A DNA stretch of 16,096 bases from JAENVU01 sp031430375 (GCA_031430375.1 JANPBJ010000112.1:1-16096); one strand, 5' to 3'; counted from the stretch's first letter, positions 1 to 7,058 are shown. Numbers and translations: made by a program. Notes: a model not told the origin generated them from the letters alone.

Positions 1-33
1 CGCCCGGTTCCACGTCCAAGTCCGCACCCGCGA

Positions 34-1116
34 GTGCGGGGAAACGGCCCAGCAGACACACCACCGAGCGGAGCCGAACGACGAGGGACACACCGAGCCT
101 CCGGGCCCCGGGACGGGGCGATCACAGCTCGGAAAGTGTACGAAGATCTCGAGAAACCGGTCGAACCGAGCTTCACCGTGGCTCCAGTCCGCACCGAACC
201 GAGTGGTCAAGCACCCGTTGATCCAGCCGCTACCGTCGATGCGGTGCGTCGAGCCATCAACTTCGTCGGGCGGTTCTTGCTCGTCGGCGGAACCCTGCTG
301 CTCCTCTTCGTCGCGTATCAACTGTGGGGGACGGGGTTCTACGAGGCACAACAGCAGTCGAGCTTGACCTCCCAGTTTCATGCCGACGCGGTCAAGGCTC
401 GCCAGGCCGCGCGGCCGGTAGCGGGGACCACGACCACGACCGCACCACTCCCGCCGCCGCCCGATGGCCAGGCGGTCGGCATCATCCGGATACCGAAGAT
501 CGGCATCGAGCGAGCGATCGTCCAAGGGATCAGCGTTCCCGACCTCCGCAATGGACCCGGCCACTACCCCGATACGCCAATGCCGGGTCAGATAGGGAAC
601 GCCGCGATCGCCGGGCACCGCACCACATACGGCGCCCCGTTCGGCCGCCTCGACGAACTCGCGCCCGGCGACAAAATCTCAGTTGCCACGCTCTCGGGAA
701 CATTCACCTACACCGTCACCGAACAGCTCATCGTCACCAAAGCCGACGTCTATGTCCTCGACCCCACGCCCGACGCGACCCTGACCCTCACCACCTGTCA
801 CCCGAAGTGGTCAGCCGCGCAACGGCTCGTGGTGAAGGCCCGCCTCGATGTCGAAGCCAGTCCCAAACCGACGAAGCCGACCGTGACACCCGGGAAGACT
901 CCCCGGCTTGCGATCGATGACTTGCTGGGAAAGCCCGAGTCGAGAGTCCCGGTGATCTGGTCGGGCCTCATCACCGCCGCCGTGGGCGGACTGTGGTGGT
1001 TCGCTTTCTCGCGCCGCAAGCGGTGGTTCATCTGGGTCGCGGGCGCGGTCCCGTTCCTCGCCACCTACGCCCTGTTCTGCTACTACCTCGAACGCGTCCT
1101 TCCTCCGGCGTTTTGA
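34..1116 (+). CDS. Class E sortase (membrane transpeptidase)
   Basis: Sortases cleave a C-terminal LPxTG/LAxTG-type signal on secreted proteins and join them to the cell wall on the outer face of the membrane. Using the GTG at 34, the 360-residue product has a disordered charged N-terminus, a membrane helix at about 77-98, a Thr/Pro-rich linker at 130-144, and a sortase domain at about 147-272. The catalytic His is in GHRTTYG (H195), the Cys in TLTTCHP (C255), and the Arg is R264. The TLTTC-x-P pattern is typical of class E. Two more hydrophobic segments follow (about 307-326 and 331-352), an extended C-terminus. The reading frame is open to the left window edge, so the true start could lie upstream, or at an internal GTG such as 136 or 178. 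No substrate gene or pilin is visible nearby. The gene converges on the epimerase with a 3-bp gap. Confidence 0.9.
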   Translation: MRGNGPADTPPSGAERRGTHRASGPRDGAITARKVYEDLEKPVEPSFTVAPVRTEPSGQAPVDPAATVDAVRRAINFVGRFLLVGGTLLLLFVAYQLWGTGFYEAQQQSSLTSQFHADAVKARQAARPVAGTTTTTAPLPPPPDGQAVGIIRIPKIGIERAIVQGISVPDLRNGPGHYPDTPMPGQIGNAAIAGHRTTYGAPFGRLDELAPGDKISVATLSGTFTYTVTEQLIVTKADVYVLDPTPDATLTLTTCHPKWSAAQRLVVKARLDVEASPKPTKPTVTPGKTPRLAIDDLLGKPESRVPVIWSGLITAAVGGLWWFAFSRRKRWFIWVAGAVPFLATYALFCYYLERVLPPAF

Positions 1117-1119
1117 CAA

Positions 1120-2151
1120 TCAGCGCGGACCAACCGATAGAAACTCAGCTAACTCGTGCATGCCCGTGGTGAAGTCGATGGCCGCGATGAAACCAAGTTC
1201 GTCCCGGGCCCGGGAGGGGCTGGCGAACACGTGGCGGACATCACCCGCTCGCCAGCCGCCCACCACCTCGGGGCGCGGTCCAGGAGCACCGAACGCGTCG
1301 GCCAGCGCGTCAGCCATGTCGAGCAAGCGACGCGGCGAACCACTCGCCACATTGAACGCACCGGGCACCCCGGCACGCAGCGCCAGCACGTTGGCGGCGG
1401 CCACATCCCGGACGTGGACGAAGTCCCGAAGTTGACCGCCGTCCTCGAAGACCTGCGGCGCCCGTCCGGACGCGAGTGCGTCGGCAAAGATGGCCGAGAC
1501 CCCGGCGTATGGCGTATTGCGCGGCATTCCCGGTCCATACACGTTGTGATATCGCAATGCGGTCACAGTCACATCGGGATGTTCGCGAGCGAACGCCGCG
1601 CTCAAGTGCTCCTGCGCGACCTTGGTCGCGGCGTAGACATTGCGCGGATCGAGACGGGCGGATTCCGGCACCGACTCCGGAGCGAGGGGTGCACCACACT
1701 CTGGACACGGTGGCTCGAACTGCCCAGCATCCAGATCGCTTGGGCGCCGGGGCCCGGGTGCAACCCGACCGTGCGCCGCGCAGCGGTACCGACCTTCGCC
1801 GTACACCACCATGCTCGATGCCAGCACCAACGGGCCCCGAAACCGCGCGTCGTGCAGCGCGCCCAGGAGCACCGCGGTCGCGAGATCGTTGTCCTGCACG
1901 TATCCCACTGCATCGCCAAAGTCCACCCCGAGGCCAACCTTGGCCGCCTGATGACAGACGGCATCAACACCGAGGAGCGCCGCTGCCACAGCATCCGGAT
2001 CCATAACGTCGCCGACGATCGCCTCGACATCCCGGCCGGGTCCGCTGATCGACACTCGATCGAGGATCCGCACGTCGTCGCCCGCGCCCTGCAGGGCGTT
2101 GACGATGTGGCTCCCGATGAATCCGGCGCCGCCAGTCACTAACACTCTCAT
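1120..2151 (-). CDS. NAD-dependent SDR epimerase, dTDP-L-rhamnose 4-epimerase-like
   Basis: This is an extended short-chain dehydrogenase/reductase of 343 residues that probably interconverts nucleotide-sugar C4 epimers. The NAD-binding Rossmann motif VTGGAGFIGSH lies at residues 5-15. The catalytic pair Y173-x3-K177 is in NVYAATK, and LRYHNVYGPG lies at 199-208. An insertion at about 121-160 holds C124, H127, C149 and C152 (C-x2-H, then CPEC), which looks like a small zinc-binding knuckle. From memory of the family, this insertion is characteristic of actinobacterial dTDP-L-rhamnose 4-epimerases, so I prefer that to a generic UDP-glucose 4-epimerase; the substrate remains inferred. The ATG start has a good ribosome binding site (GAGGA, 7-nt spacer, positions 2163-2159). 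It is the last gene of the minus-strand operon, behind a two-component system. Confidence 0.85.
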   Translation of the reverse strand: MRVLVTGGAGFIGSHIVNALQGAGDDVRILDRVSISGPGRDVEAIVGDVMDPDAVAAALLGVDAVCHQAAKVGLGVDFGDAVGYVQDNDLATAVLLGALHDARFRGPLVLASSMVVYGEGRYRCAAHGRVAPGPRRPSDLDAGQFEPPCPECGAPLAPESVPESARLDPRNVYAATKVAQEHLSAAFAREHPDVTVTALRYHNVYGPGMPRNTPYAGVSAIFADALASGRAPQVFEDGGQLRDFVHVRDVAAANVLALRAGVPGAFNVASGSPRRLLDMADALADAFGAPGPRPEVVGGWRAGDVRHVFASPSRARDELGFIAAIDFTTGMHELAEFLSVGPR

Positions 2152-2188
2152 CCGACCGTCCTCATCCGACCATCCTCATCCGACCGGT
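2147..2188. repeat. Three tandem copies of a 14-bp unit at the kinase/epimerase junction
   Basis: The copies at 2147-2160, 2161-2174 and 2175-2188 all begin CTCATCCGACC on the plus strand and differ only in the last three bases. On the minus (coding) strand each unit contains GGATGAG. The copy at 2175-2188 holds the kinase stop (TGA inside GGATGA) and the copy at 2147-2160 holds the epimerase start. The two rightmost copies also provide GAGGA placed 7 nt before the next ATG. Confidence 0.9.
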
Positions 2189-3423
2189 GCCAATGGCAGC
2201 CGAACGGTGAACCGCGCCCCACCGGAGCCTTGCGGTGATCCGTTGGCGTCGGATTCATTACTCGCACTGATATGGCCGTGATTCGCCTCGACGAAACCCC
2301 GGGCGATCGCGAGGCCGAGCCCGGCACCGCCGGCCGTACGCGCCCGGTCCACCTGATAGCCCACGTCGAAGATCCGTTCGAGATCCCCCGCCGGAATACC
2401 GGCACCGGTATCCACCACCGACACGTAGGCATCCGCGTCGGCACTGCCCGCTTCGACCATCACTGAACCATCCACCGGGGTATGACGAATGGCGTTTTCG
2501 AGCACGTTGCGTAAGGCGCGCAAGAACTCGGGGGTGGAGACCGATACCTCGGCCGGCATCCCGTGGATCCGGCCAACGAGTCGCACTCCCTTCGCCGCGG
2601 CCACCGGCGCCACGCCGGCAATCGCGTCCGAGACGAGGTCGCCCAGCGACACCCGCTCGAGTTGGAGTTGGAGCGCACCCGATTGCGTCCGACTCAGCTC
2701 GAAGAGATCGTCGACGAGCGCAGCCAAACGATCCGACTCGACGCGCAGCATGCTGTGATATCGGGCCACGGTTTCGGGATCGGCAACCACACCGTCTTCG
2801 AGCGCCTCGACCATCACGCGGATGGCGGCGAGCGGGGTGCGCAGGTCGTGCGATACCCACGCGACCAATTCCCGACGCGATCGCTCCACTGAGCGTTCAC
2901 GGCCGCGTGCCTCGTCGAGCCGTTCTTCCATCAACTCCAACTCGTGCGCGAGTGCCACGAGTTCGGGCGCACCCTGGATAGCGGGCGCGACGGTGGTATC
3001 GCTGGTTCCGATCCGGCGCGTCACCGCGATGAGCGACGAACTCGTGGCCGCAACCTGACCGCCAAGCCAAATCGCGGCGGCAACCCCCACGGTGGCGGCC
3101 GCGAGCAACACCACCTCGATGACGGCCAGGTCATGGGCGGAGATGAACATCGCCTGGGCTGCGACGAAGACCCCCAACGCCACCGCGGCCACGATCACCA
3201 GCGTGAGCGCAGCGACCTGGAGCCCCAGGCTGCGGCGCCGGAGGAGGCGAAGCAGCGGCACGCCCATCATGATCCCGACGAACGCGACTCCGGTTGCGAT
3301 CCCGATCAACTCGAGGGTGTCTCGGTCCGACATCGACCTCGCCACCGCGACCATCAGGGTGAGCGCCAAACCCACCACCAGCACGATCGACGCGCTGCGC
3401 CACCGACTGTTCACGGATCCCAC
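2176..3423 (-). CDS. Sensor histidine kinase
   Basis: This is a membrane histidine kinase that would autophosphorylate and pass phosphate to the adjacent response regulator. The product is 415 residues from the GTG at 3423. Four hydrophobic segments (about 10-30, 38-60, 67-92 and 98-120) leave almost no extracytoplasmic sensor domain, so the signal is probably sensed in or near the membrane. A linker/coiled-coil region (about 128-185) leads to the H-box WVSHDLRTPLAAIR with the phospho-acceptor H192. The N-box LRNVLENAIRHTP is at 304-316, the G1 box DTGAGIP at 338-344, the F-box ERIFD near 349-353 and the G2 box GGAGLGLAI at 365-373, so all catalytic boxes are intact. A second GTG at 3414 overlaps the regulator stop as GTGA and is an equally good start. 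The stimulus cannot be read from sequence. Confidence 0.93.
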   Translation of the reverse strand: MGSVNSRWRSASIVLVVGLALTLMVAVARSMSDRDTLELIGIATGVAFVGIMMGVPLLRLLRRRSLGLQVAALTLVIVAAVALGVFVAAQAMFISAHDLAVIEVVLLAAATVGVAAAIWLGGQVAATSSSLIAVTRRIGTSDTTVAPAIQGAPELVALAHELELMEERLDEARGRERSVERSRRELVAWVSHDLRTPLAAIRVMVEALEDGVVADPETVARYHSMLRVESDRLAALVDDLFELSRTQSGALQLQLERVSLGDLVSDAIAGVAPVAAAKGVRLVGRIHGMPAEVSVSTPEFLRALRNVLENAIRHTPVDGSVMVEAGSADADAYVSVVDTGAGIPAGDLERIFDVGYQVDRARTAGGAGLGLAIARGFVEANHGHISASNESDANGSPQGSGGARFTVRLPLAPVG

Positions 3424-4121
3424 CGGTACCCCACTCCCCAGACCGTCACGAGATGCACGGGCGTCGAAGGATTCGACTCGATCTTCTCCCGCAATCGACG
3501 AACGTGCACGGTCACGGTCGCGGTGTCCCCGAAGCTGTATCCCCAGACCCGCTCGAGCAACTCTTCGCGTGAAAACGCGCGTCGCGGATGCCGGGCGAGA
3601 TGTGCGAGGAGATCGAACTCCCGCGCGGTCACCGTCACCAACTCCTCCGCTCGTCGGACCTCGCGTGCGCGCAGATCGATTCGGAGACCGCCCGCTTCGA
3701 TGGTCTCCACCTCAAAAGTGTCGGGGTTATCCGTTCCACCCGCTCGCCGGAGCACCGCCCGAACCCTCGCCGTCAGCTCACGCGGCGAGAACGGTTTCAC
3801 CACGTAGTCGTCCGCGCCCAGCTCCAGGCCCAGCACGCGGTCCTCCTCATCGCCGCGGGCAGTCAGCATGATGACCGGCACCGGCGCGCGGGCACGCAGT
3901 CGACGACACACCTCGAGTCCGTCAATCCCCGGCAACATCAGGTCGAGGACCACAAGATCCGGCCACCGTCGAGCCGCGGCATCAAGCGCGTCGCGGCCGT
4001 CGGCCACCGCCTCGACCTCCAAGCCCTCGCGTTCCAGGTACCGCACGACCACTTCGCTGATCGTCGGGTCATCCTCCACCACCAGCACTCTCGGGATCGA
4101 GGTCCCACGTTCGGCTACCAC
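3411..4121 (-). CDS. OmpR/PhoB-family response regulator
   Basis: This is a DNA-binding response regulator with a receiver domain followed by a winged helix. From the GTG at 4121 the product is 236 residues, the usual family size. The acidic pair is D17/D18, the phospho-acceptor is D60 in VVLDLMLPG, the switch Thr is T87 in MLTARG, and the conserved Lys is K109 in VVKPF. The C-terminal OmpR effector domain shows TAREFDLLAHLARHPRRAFSR and ends with GVGYRWDP. The frame stays open to 4232, but a start there would add residues unlike the family and overlap the upstream membrane-protein gene by about 118 nt. The 4121 start overlaps it by 7 nt, so translational coupling is likely. It is paired with the downstream kinase; target genes are unknown, possibly its own operon. 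Confidence 0.92.
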   Translation of the reverse strand: MVAERGTSIPRVLVVEDDPTISEVVVRYLEREGLEVEAVADGRDALDAAARRWPDLVVLDLMLPGIDGLEVCRRLRARAPVPVIMLTARGDEEDRVLGLELGADDYVVKPFSPRELTARVRAVLRRAGGTDNPDTFEVETIEAGGLRIDLRAREVRRAEELVTVTAREFDLLAHLARHPRRAFSREELLERVWGYSFGDTATVTVHVRRLREKIESNPSTPVHLVTVWGVGYRWDP

Positions 4122-5464
4122 GGCGATCGCACCGCCACAGCGATCAGCAAGGCAACGCCAGCCTGCGCCCCGAGCCATGACCGTGGAATCTTTCGGCCAA
4201 CGGTCAGCGCGGCCGTCGCAACCACGAGCCACGGCACGAACGGCAACCAGATCCGCTCCACCTCGGCCTTGGACATCCCACTAATATCCGCGAGCAGCAC
4301 TGCCGCGGCGGCGGAACCCACGAGCCACACAAGTGGCCGACCCCGCAGCCGGGTGAAGCCAACAATCGTGGCCGGACCGACCGCGAGTATCAGCGCGGCC
4401 AGGTTGGCCACCACAAAGAACTCGTACGGTCGGTTCTTCGCGACTCCAACGAAGTACTGCACCCGCGTCGCCGCCAGCCCCTCCCACCAGAGGAATCCGG
4501 TCCCAACACTTACCGCGAGCATGACAACCGCGGCGGCTCCCGACGCAACCAGCACCGGCCGCCACCGACCCCGGTGTGCAGCAATCACCAGCGGGATGAG
4601 GGCGAGCAGCACGAGACCGTACGAAAGGTACGCGGTCGCGGCAAAGGCCAGACCGCCGAGCGCCCCAAGCACATCGGATCGGCGCCCATCTCGACCGGTG
4701 GCCAGGATGACCAGTGTCACCGCTGTCGTGCTGACTCCGGCAAAGAACGCGTCGCCCGAGGTCCACCAAATGGCAGCGGGCGTGAGTGCAAGGAACGGCG
4801 CGGCCCGGCGCGCAATCGCCTCGCCGGCAACCTCCTTGGCACCCACCAGTGCCGCGGCCGATCCAACACCACCGCCCAGGAACACGAGCACCGCATTCGG
4901 GTTGACGCCTCCGAAGCCGGCCCGATCCATGACCCACAACAGCACCACCATGCCGGGCGGATGGCCTTGGGTGTGGATGTTGTAGCTCGCAAGGCGCTCC
5001 GCGTAGGAGCCAAGAAAGAACCCCAGATCGTTGATGCGAGGGACCGTCCGAATGTATTGACCGGGGAGCAATGGATTGGTGAGCGCCTCCCGCCCATCCA
5101 CCATCGCAAGCGCGACCGCCCAAGTGATCGCGACGACCGCGGTCACGATCAACAGCCATCGCCAACGCATCCGCGCCGCGGCCATCGGGAGCCACGCGAT
5201 CGCGAGCATCGCCACGAAGGCCGCGGGAAGCATCGTGCGCCCGGGCCGCCAATCAGTAGTCCCGGTGAGCGGCGGCGTGTGAATCTGCATGCGGACGCCA
5301 TCGTCTAAGAGCGACTCGCCCCATTGCGACGCGATCACCACGAGAGCACCCGCGGCGAACAGGGCCACGATCATCGGCCAGCTCGACGGTTCCATCGGTT
5401 CGACCGCCACCGACGAAGGGCCACTCGCGGCGGCCGGCGCCCGGGAAATCGCGGTGTGCGCCAC
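4115..5464 (-). CDS. Polytopic membrane protein, GT-C glycosyltransferase-like
   Basis: This 449-residue integral membrane protein has about ten or more hydrophobic segments (for example about 30-47, 79-97, 101-121, 189-208, 265-296, 305-325 and 350-370). The long non-membrane stretch at about 122-170 contains GSYAERLASYNIHTQGHPPG. An HxQGHPPG motif in such a loop, and the late acidic/aromatic segment DISGMSKAEVERIWLPFVP (about 393-411), resemble lipid-linked-sugar GT-C transferases (PMT/ArnT-like). The donor and acceptor cannot be named. It starts with a GTG, with no clear ribosome binding site, six bases after a -10-like hexamer. It is the first gene of the operon with the two-component pair and the sugar epimerase, which fits a role in surface polysaccharide or protein glycosylation. 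A non-catalytic membrane protein remains possible. Confidence 0.7.
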   Translation of the reverse strand: MAHTAISRAPAAASGPSSVAVEPMEPSSWPMIVALFAAGALVVIASQWGESLLDDGVRMQIHTPPLTGTTDWRPGRTMLPAAFVAMLAIAWLPMAAARMRWRWLLIVTAVVAITWAVALAMVDGREALTNPLLPGQYIRTVPRINDLGFFLGSYAERLASYNIHTQGHPPGMVVLLWVMDRAGFGGVNPNAVLVFLGGGVGSAAALVGAKEVAGEAIARRAAPFLALTPAAIWWTSGDAFFAGVSTTAVTLVILATGRDGRRSDVLGALGGLAFAATAYLSYGLVLLALIPLVIAAHRGRWRPVLVASGAAAVVMLAVSVGTGFLWWEGLAATRVQYFVGVAKNRPYEFFVVANLAALILAVGPATIVGFTRLRGRPLVWLVGSAAAAVLLADISGMSKAEVERIWLPFVPWLVVATAALTVGRKIPRSWLGAQAGVALLIAVAVRSPW

Positions 5465-5470
5465 TCAATG

Positions 5471-5476
5471 AGGGTA
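5471..5476 (-). promoter_or_regulatory. Putative -10 element of the minus-strand operon
   Basis: TACCCT on the minus strand matches TAnnnT and is followed by exactly six bases and then the GTG start at 5464. Transcription starting about 7 nt downstream would give a leaderless mRNA, consistent with the missing ribosome binding site. No convincing -35 is seen. The 114-bp divergent gap 5465-5578 holds nothing else that I recognise apart from this element and the one facing the other way. Confidence 0.35.
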
Positions 5477-5564
5477 ACCGTGGATCGCGGCCCAACGGCA
5501 CGCGACGCGCATCAGTTTCGAGGTTCGTAACGAGATGAACGCCGAGCGCTCTGTACCTACTCGC

Positions 5565-5570
5565 TACCGT
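5565..5570 (+). promoter_or_regulatory. Putative -10 element for the family 2 glycosyltransferase
   Basis: TACCGT (TAnnnT) is followed by eight bases and then the ATG at 5579, which has no Shine-Dalgarno sequence. This fits a leaderless transcript. The evidence is motif and spacing only. Confidence 0.3.
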
Positions 5571-5578
5571 CGTCATTC

Positions 5579-6232
5579 ATGATCGACGTCATCCTTCCGG
5601 TACTTGACGAAGCCGCCGCGATCCCTCAAGTGATTCGATCCTTGCCCGACGGATTTCGAGCCATTGTGGTGGACAACGGGTCCACGGATAACTCGGCTGC
5701 AGTTGCTCGCGATTCCGGCGCGCTCGTCGTTCACCAACCGGCACGAGGATTCGGCAGCGCGTGCTACGCCGGCCTGCTCGCGGCCGAGAACGACATCGTG
5801 TGCTTCATGGACTGTGACGGTTCACTCGACGGAGCCGATCTCCCGCGCGTGACCGCGCCGGTCGTGGCGGGAGAGGTCGACCTCGTCCTCGGAGCACGCG
5901 TCGCGGTTCGTGGCGCGTGGCCAGTCCACGCGCGATACGCGAACCGCCTGCTCGCGGCGGAACTCCGCCGCCGTACCGGGCTCGCGCTGCGAGATCTCGG
6001 ACCCATGCGCGCCATGCACCGCGAGCCACTTCTCGCGCTGGGAATCGTCGACCGCCGCTCCGGCTGGCCCCTCGAGATGGTGGTGCGCGCGCACGCGAAT
6101 GGTTGGCGCATCACCGACGTGGACGTGCCGTACGCACCCCGGGTCGGGCGCTCCAAAGTGACCGGGACAGTGAAGGGAACCGTCACCGCGGTCCGCGATA
6201 TGGGAGCCGTGCTCCGCCAGGTACCCCGATGA
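5579..6232 (+). CDS. Family 2 glycosyltransferase (GT-A fold)
   Basis: This 217-residue soluble GT2-type transferase resembles polyprenyl-phosphate mannosyl/glucosyl transferases. The N-terminus IDVILPVLDEAAAI is the nucleotide-binding strand, followed by VVDNGSTDNS (31-40), the GFGSACYAGLLAA loop (57-69) and the metal-binding D-x-D-like MDCDGS (D78, D80). A later GRSKVTGT-like segment (VGRSKVTGTVKGT) matches the acceptor-side signature of this subgroup. There is no C-terminal membrane anchor, so it probably acts at the cytoplasmic face on a lipid-phosphate acceptor and could supply a donor for a GT-C enzyme such as the divergent neighbour (inference). Its stop overlaps the next start as ATGA. 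The sugar is not identifiable. Confidence 0.88.
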   Translation: MIDVILPVLDEAAAIPQVIRSLPDGFRAIVVDNGSTDNSAAVARDSGALVVHQPARGFGSACYAGLLAAENDIVCFMDCDGSLDGADLPRVTAPVVAGEVDLVLGARVAVRGAWPVHARYANRLLAAELRRRTGLALRDLGPMRAMHREPLLALGIVDRRSGWPLEMVVRAHANGWRITDVDVPYAPRVGRSKVTGTVKGTVTAVRDMGAVLRQVPR

Positions 6233-6945
6233 CGACCACCGAAACGACCTCCAGCACGACCACCGACAGCGCCGCGCCGCACCACGCGCCGACGGTGCTG
6301 CTCATCCTGGCGAAGGAGCCCATCCCGGGGCGAGTCAAGACCCGTCTGAGCCCACCGTGCACGCCGGCCCAAGCGGCCGAACTCGCACGCATTGCACTCG
6401 TCACCACGTTGGACGCGGCGATTCTCACCGCTGCCACGCATCCGAGGTTGGTCCTCGATGGCCAGCCCGGACCATGGCTCGGAGACCATGCGGGGATCGA
6501 TGTCGTGGTCCAAGGACACGGTGGCTTGGCCGATCGGATCGGCGCGGCGTTCGCAACCCAGTCGGGACCCACCGTGCTCATCGGGATGGACACCCCACAA
6601 GTGAGCGGAGCCGCCCTCAACGAAGTGATCGCCACGCTGCGCGCTCCCGGCGTCGACGCAGTGCTCGGACCAACGGATGATGGTGGCTGGTGGGTCATCG
6701 GACTCAACGATCCCACACTCCCTGCGTTCTCCGGTATACCGATGAGCACCCCCGGCACTGGCGCCGCCCAGGCCGCGCGGTTGCACGAACTCGGCCTCCG
6801 CGTCGCCACAGTTGCCACCGAACGCGATGTGGACACCTTCGATGATGCTCGGATCGCGGCTCGCCGCCTCCCCGGCTCCGAGTTCGCCCACGCGGTCGCC
6901 GCGATTGAAGCCACCATCCCCGCGGCGGTGGAGGAACCCCCATGA
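6229..6945 (+). CDS. DUF2064 (TIGR04282-type) nucleotidyltransferase/glycosyltransferase-like protein
   Basis: This 238-residue protein belongs to the DUF2064 family, which has a GT-A fold like MobA/CofC nucleotidyltransferases. The signature AKEPIPGRVKTRLSP (28-42) is the nucleotide-binding start. GMDTPQ (119-124) is the metal-binding strand, GPTDDGGWWVIGL (147-159) is diagnostic, and DVDTFDD (200-206) closes the domain. A low-complexity Thr/Ser-rich N-tail (about 1-20) precedes it. The ATG at 6229 overlaps the upstream stop (ATGA); the frame is open further upstream but would run far into the glycosyltransferase gene. Family members often sit beside family 2 glycosyltransferases, as here, but the reaction is not established. 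Its stop at 6943-6945 overlaps an ATG of a 21-codon reading frame. Confidence 0.88.
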   Translation: MTTTETTSSTTTDSAAPHHAPTVLLILAKEPIPGRVKTRLSPPCTPAQAAELARIALVTTLDAAILTAATHPRLVLDGQPGPWLGDHAGIDVVVQGHGGLADRIGAAFATQSGPTVLIGMDTPQVSGAALNEVIATLRAPGVDAVLGPTDDGGWWVIGLNDPTLPAFSGIPMSTPGTGAAQAARLHELGLRVATVATERDVDTFDDARIAARRLPGSEFAHAVAAIEATIPAAVEEPP

Positions 6946-7007
6946 GCCGGATCGTTCGGTCTGCTGCGACGAGTGGTGGCGGGCACCAGACGCCGACCTA
7001 CCGATAA
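6942..7007 (+). other. 21-codon mini-ORF coupled by ATGA; possible gene remnant
   Basis: An ATG overlapping the DUF2064 stop opens a 21-residue frame, MSRIVRSAATSGGGHQTPTYR, ending with TAA. I do not recognise it. The +1-shifted frame over the same bases reads CCDEWWRAPDADLP, which has the look of a protein N-terminus. It could be the frameshifted or truncated start of a lost third gene, or simply non-coding sequence between the DUF2064 gene and merR. Confidence 0.2.
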
Positions 7008-7029
7008 CGCCTGAGGCTGATCCAAACCT

Positions 7030-7058
7030 TGGGAGTAGTTGCTCCTATCCTGGGAGTA
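7030..7058 (+). promoter_or_regulatory. Composite operator upstream of merR (dyad plus direct repeat)
   Basis: The dyad GGAGTAGTTGCTCC (7032-7045) is followed seven bases later by another GGAG (7053-7056). As a direct repeat, TGGGAGTA occurs at 7030-7037 and 7051-7058, exactly 21 bp apart, about two helical turns on one face. The dyad abuts the -10-like TATCCT (7046-7051), where MerR-family operators usually lie. A near-identical arrangement lies between menB and menE. Binding by the encoded MerR protein is inferred. Confidence 0.6.
7046..7051 (+). promoter_or_regulatory. Putative -10 element of merR-menG-menF
   Basis: TATCCT (TAnnnT) is followed by six bases and the ATG at 7058. A start site about 7 nt downstream would fall on the A of ATG (leaderless). 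The GGGAG at 7052-7056 is too close to the ATG (one base) to serve as a normal ribosome binding site. Confidence 0.4.

Noticed and set aside
1091..1114. AACGC...GCGTT followed by TTTT near the end of the sortase gene, as an intrinsic terminator
   Set aside because: The stem is only 5 bp with a 12-nt loop and a four-base T run; too weak to call.
1156..2142. Long plus-strand reading frame of 328 codons opposite the epimerase
   Set aside because: It is the antisense shadow of a clear SDR gene; its translation has no recognisable domain and reflects GC-rich codon bias.
4122..4232. Longer response regulator start at 4232
   Set aside because: The extra 37 residues have no family resemblance and overlap the upstream membrane-protein gene by 118 nt.
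3588..4985. 465-codon plus-strand frame opposite the response regulator and membrane protein
   Set aside because: It runs antisense to two well-supported genes, crosses their boundary and has a low-complexity composition rich in Arg, Ser, Thr and Pro.
5917..6228. Upstream start for the DUF2064 protein
   Set aside because: It would overlap the glycosyltransferase gene by over 300 nt, while the ATGA start at 6229 fits the family N-terminus.
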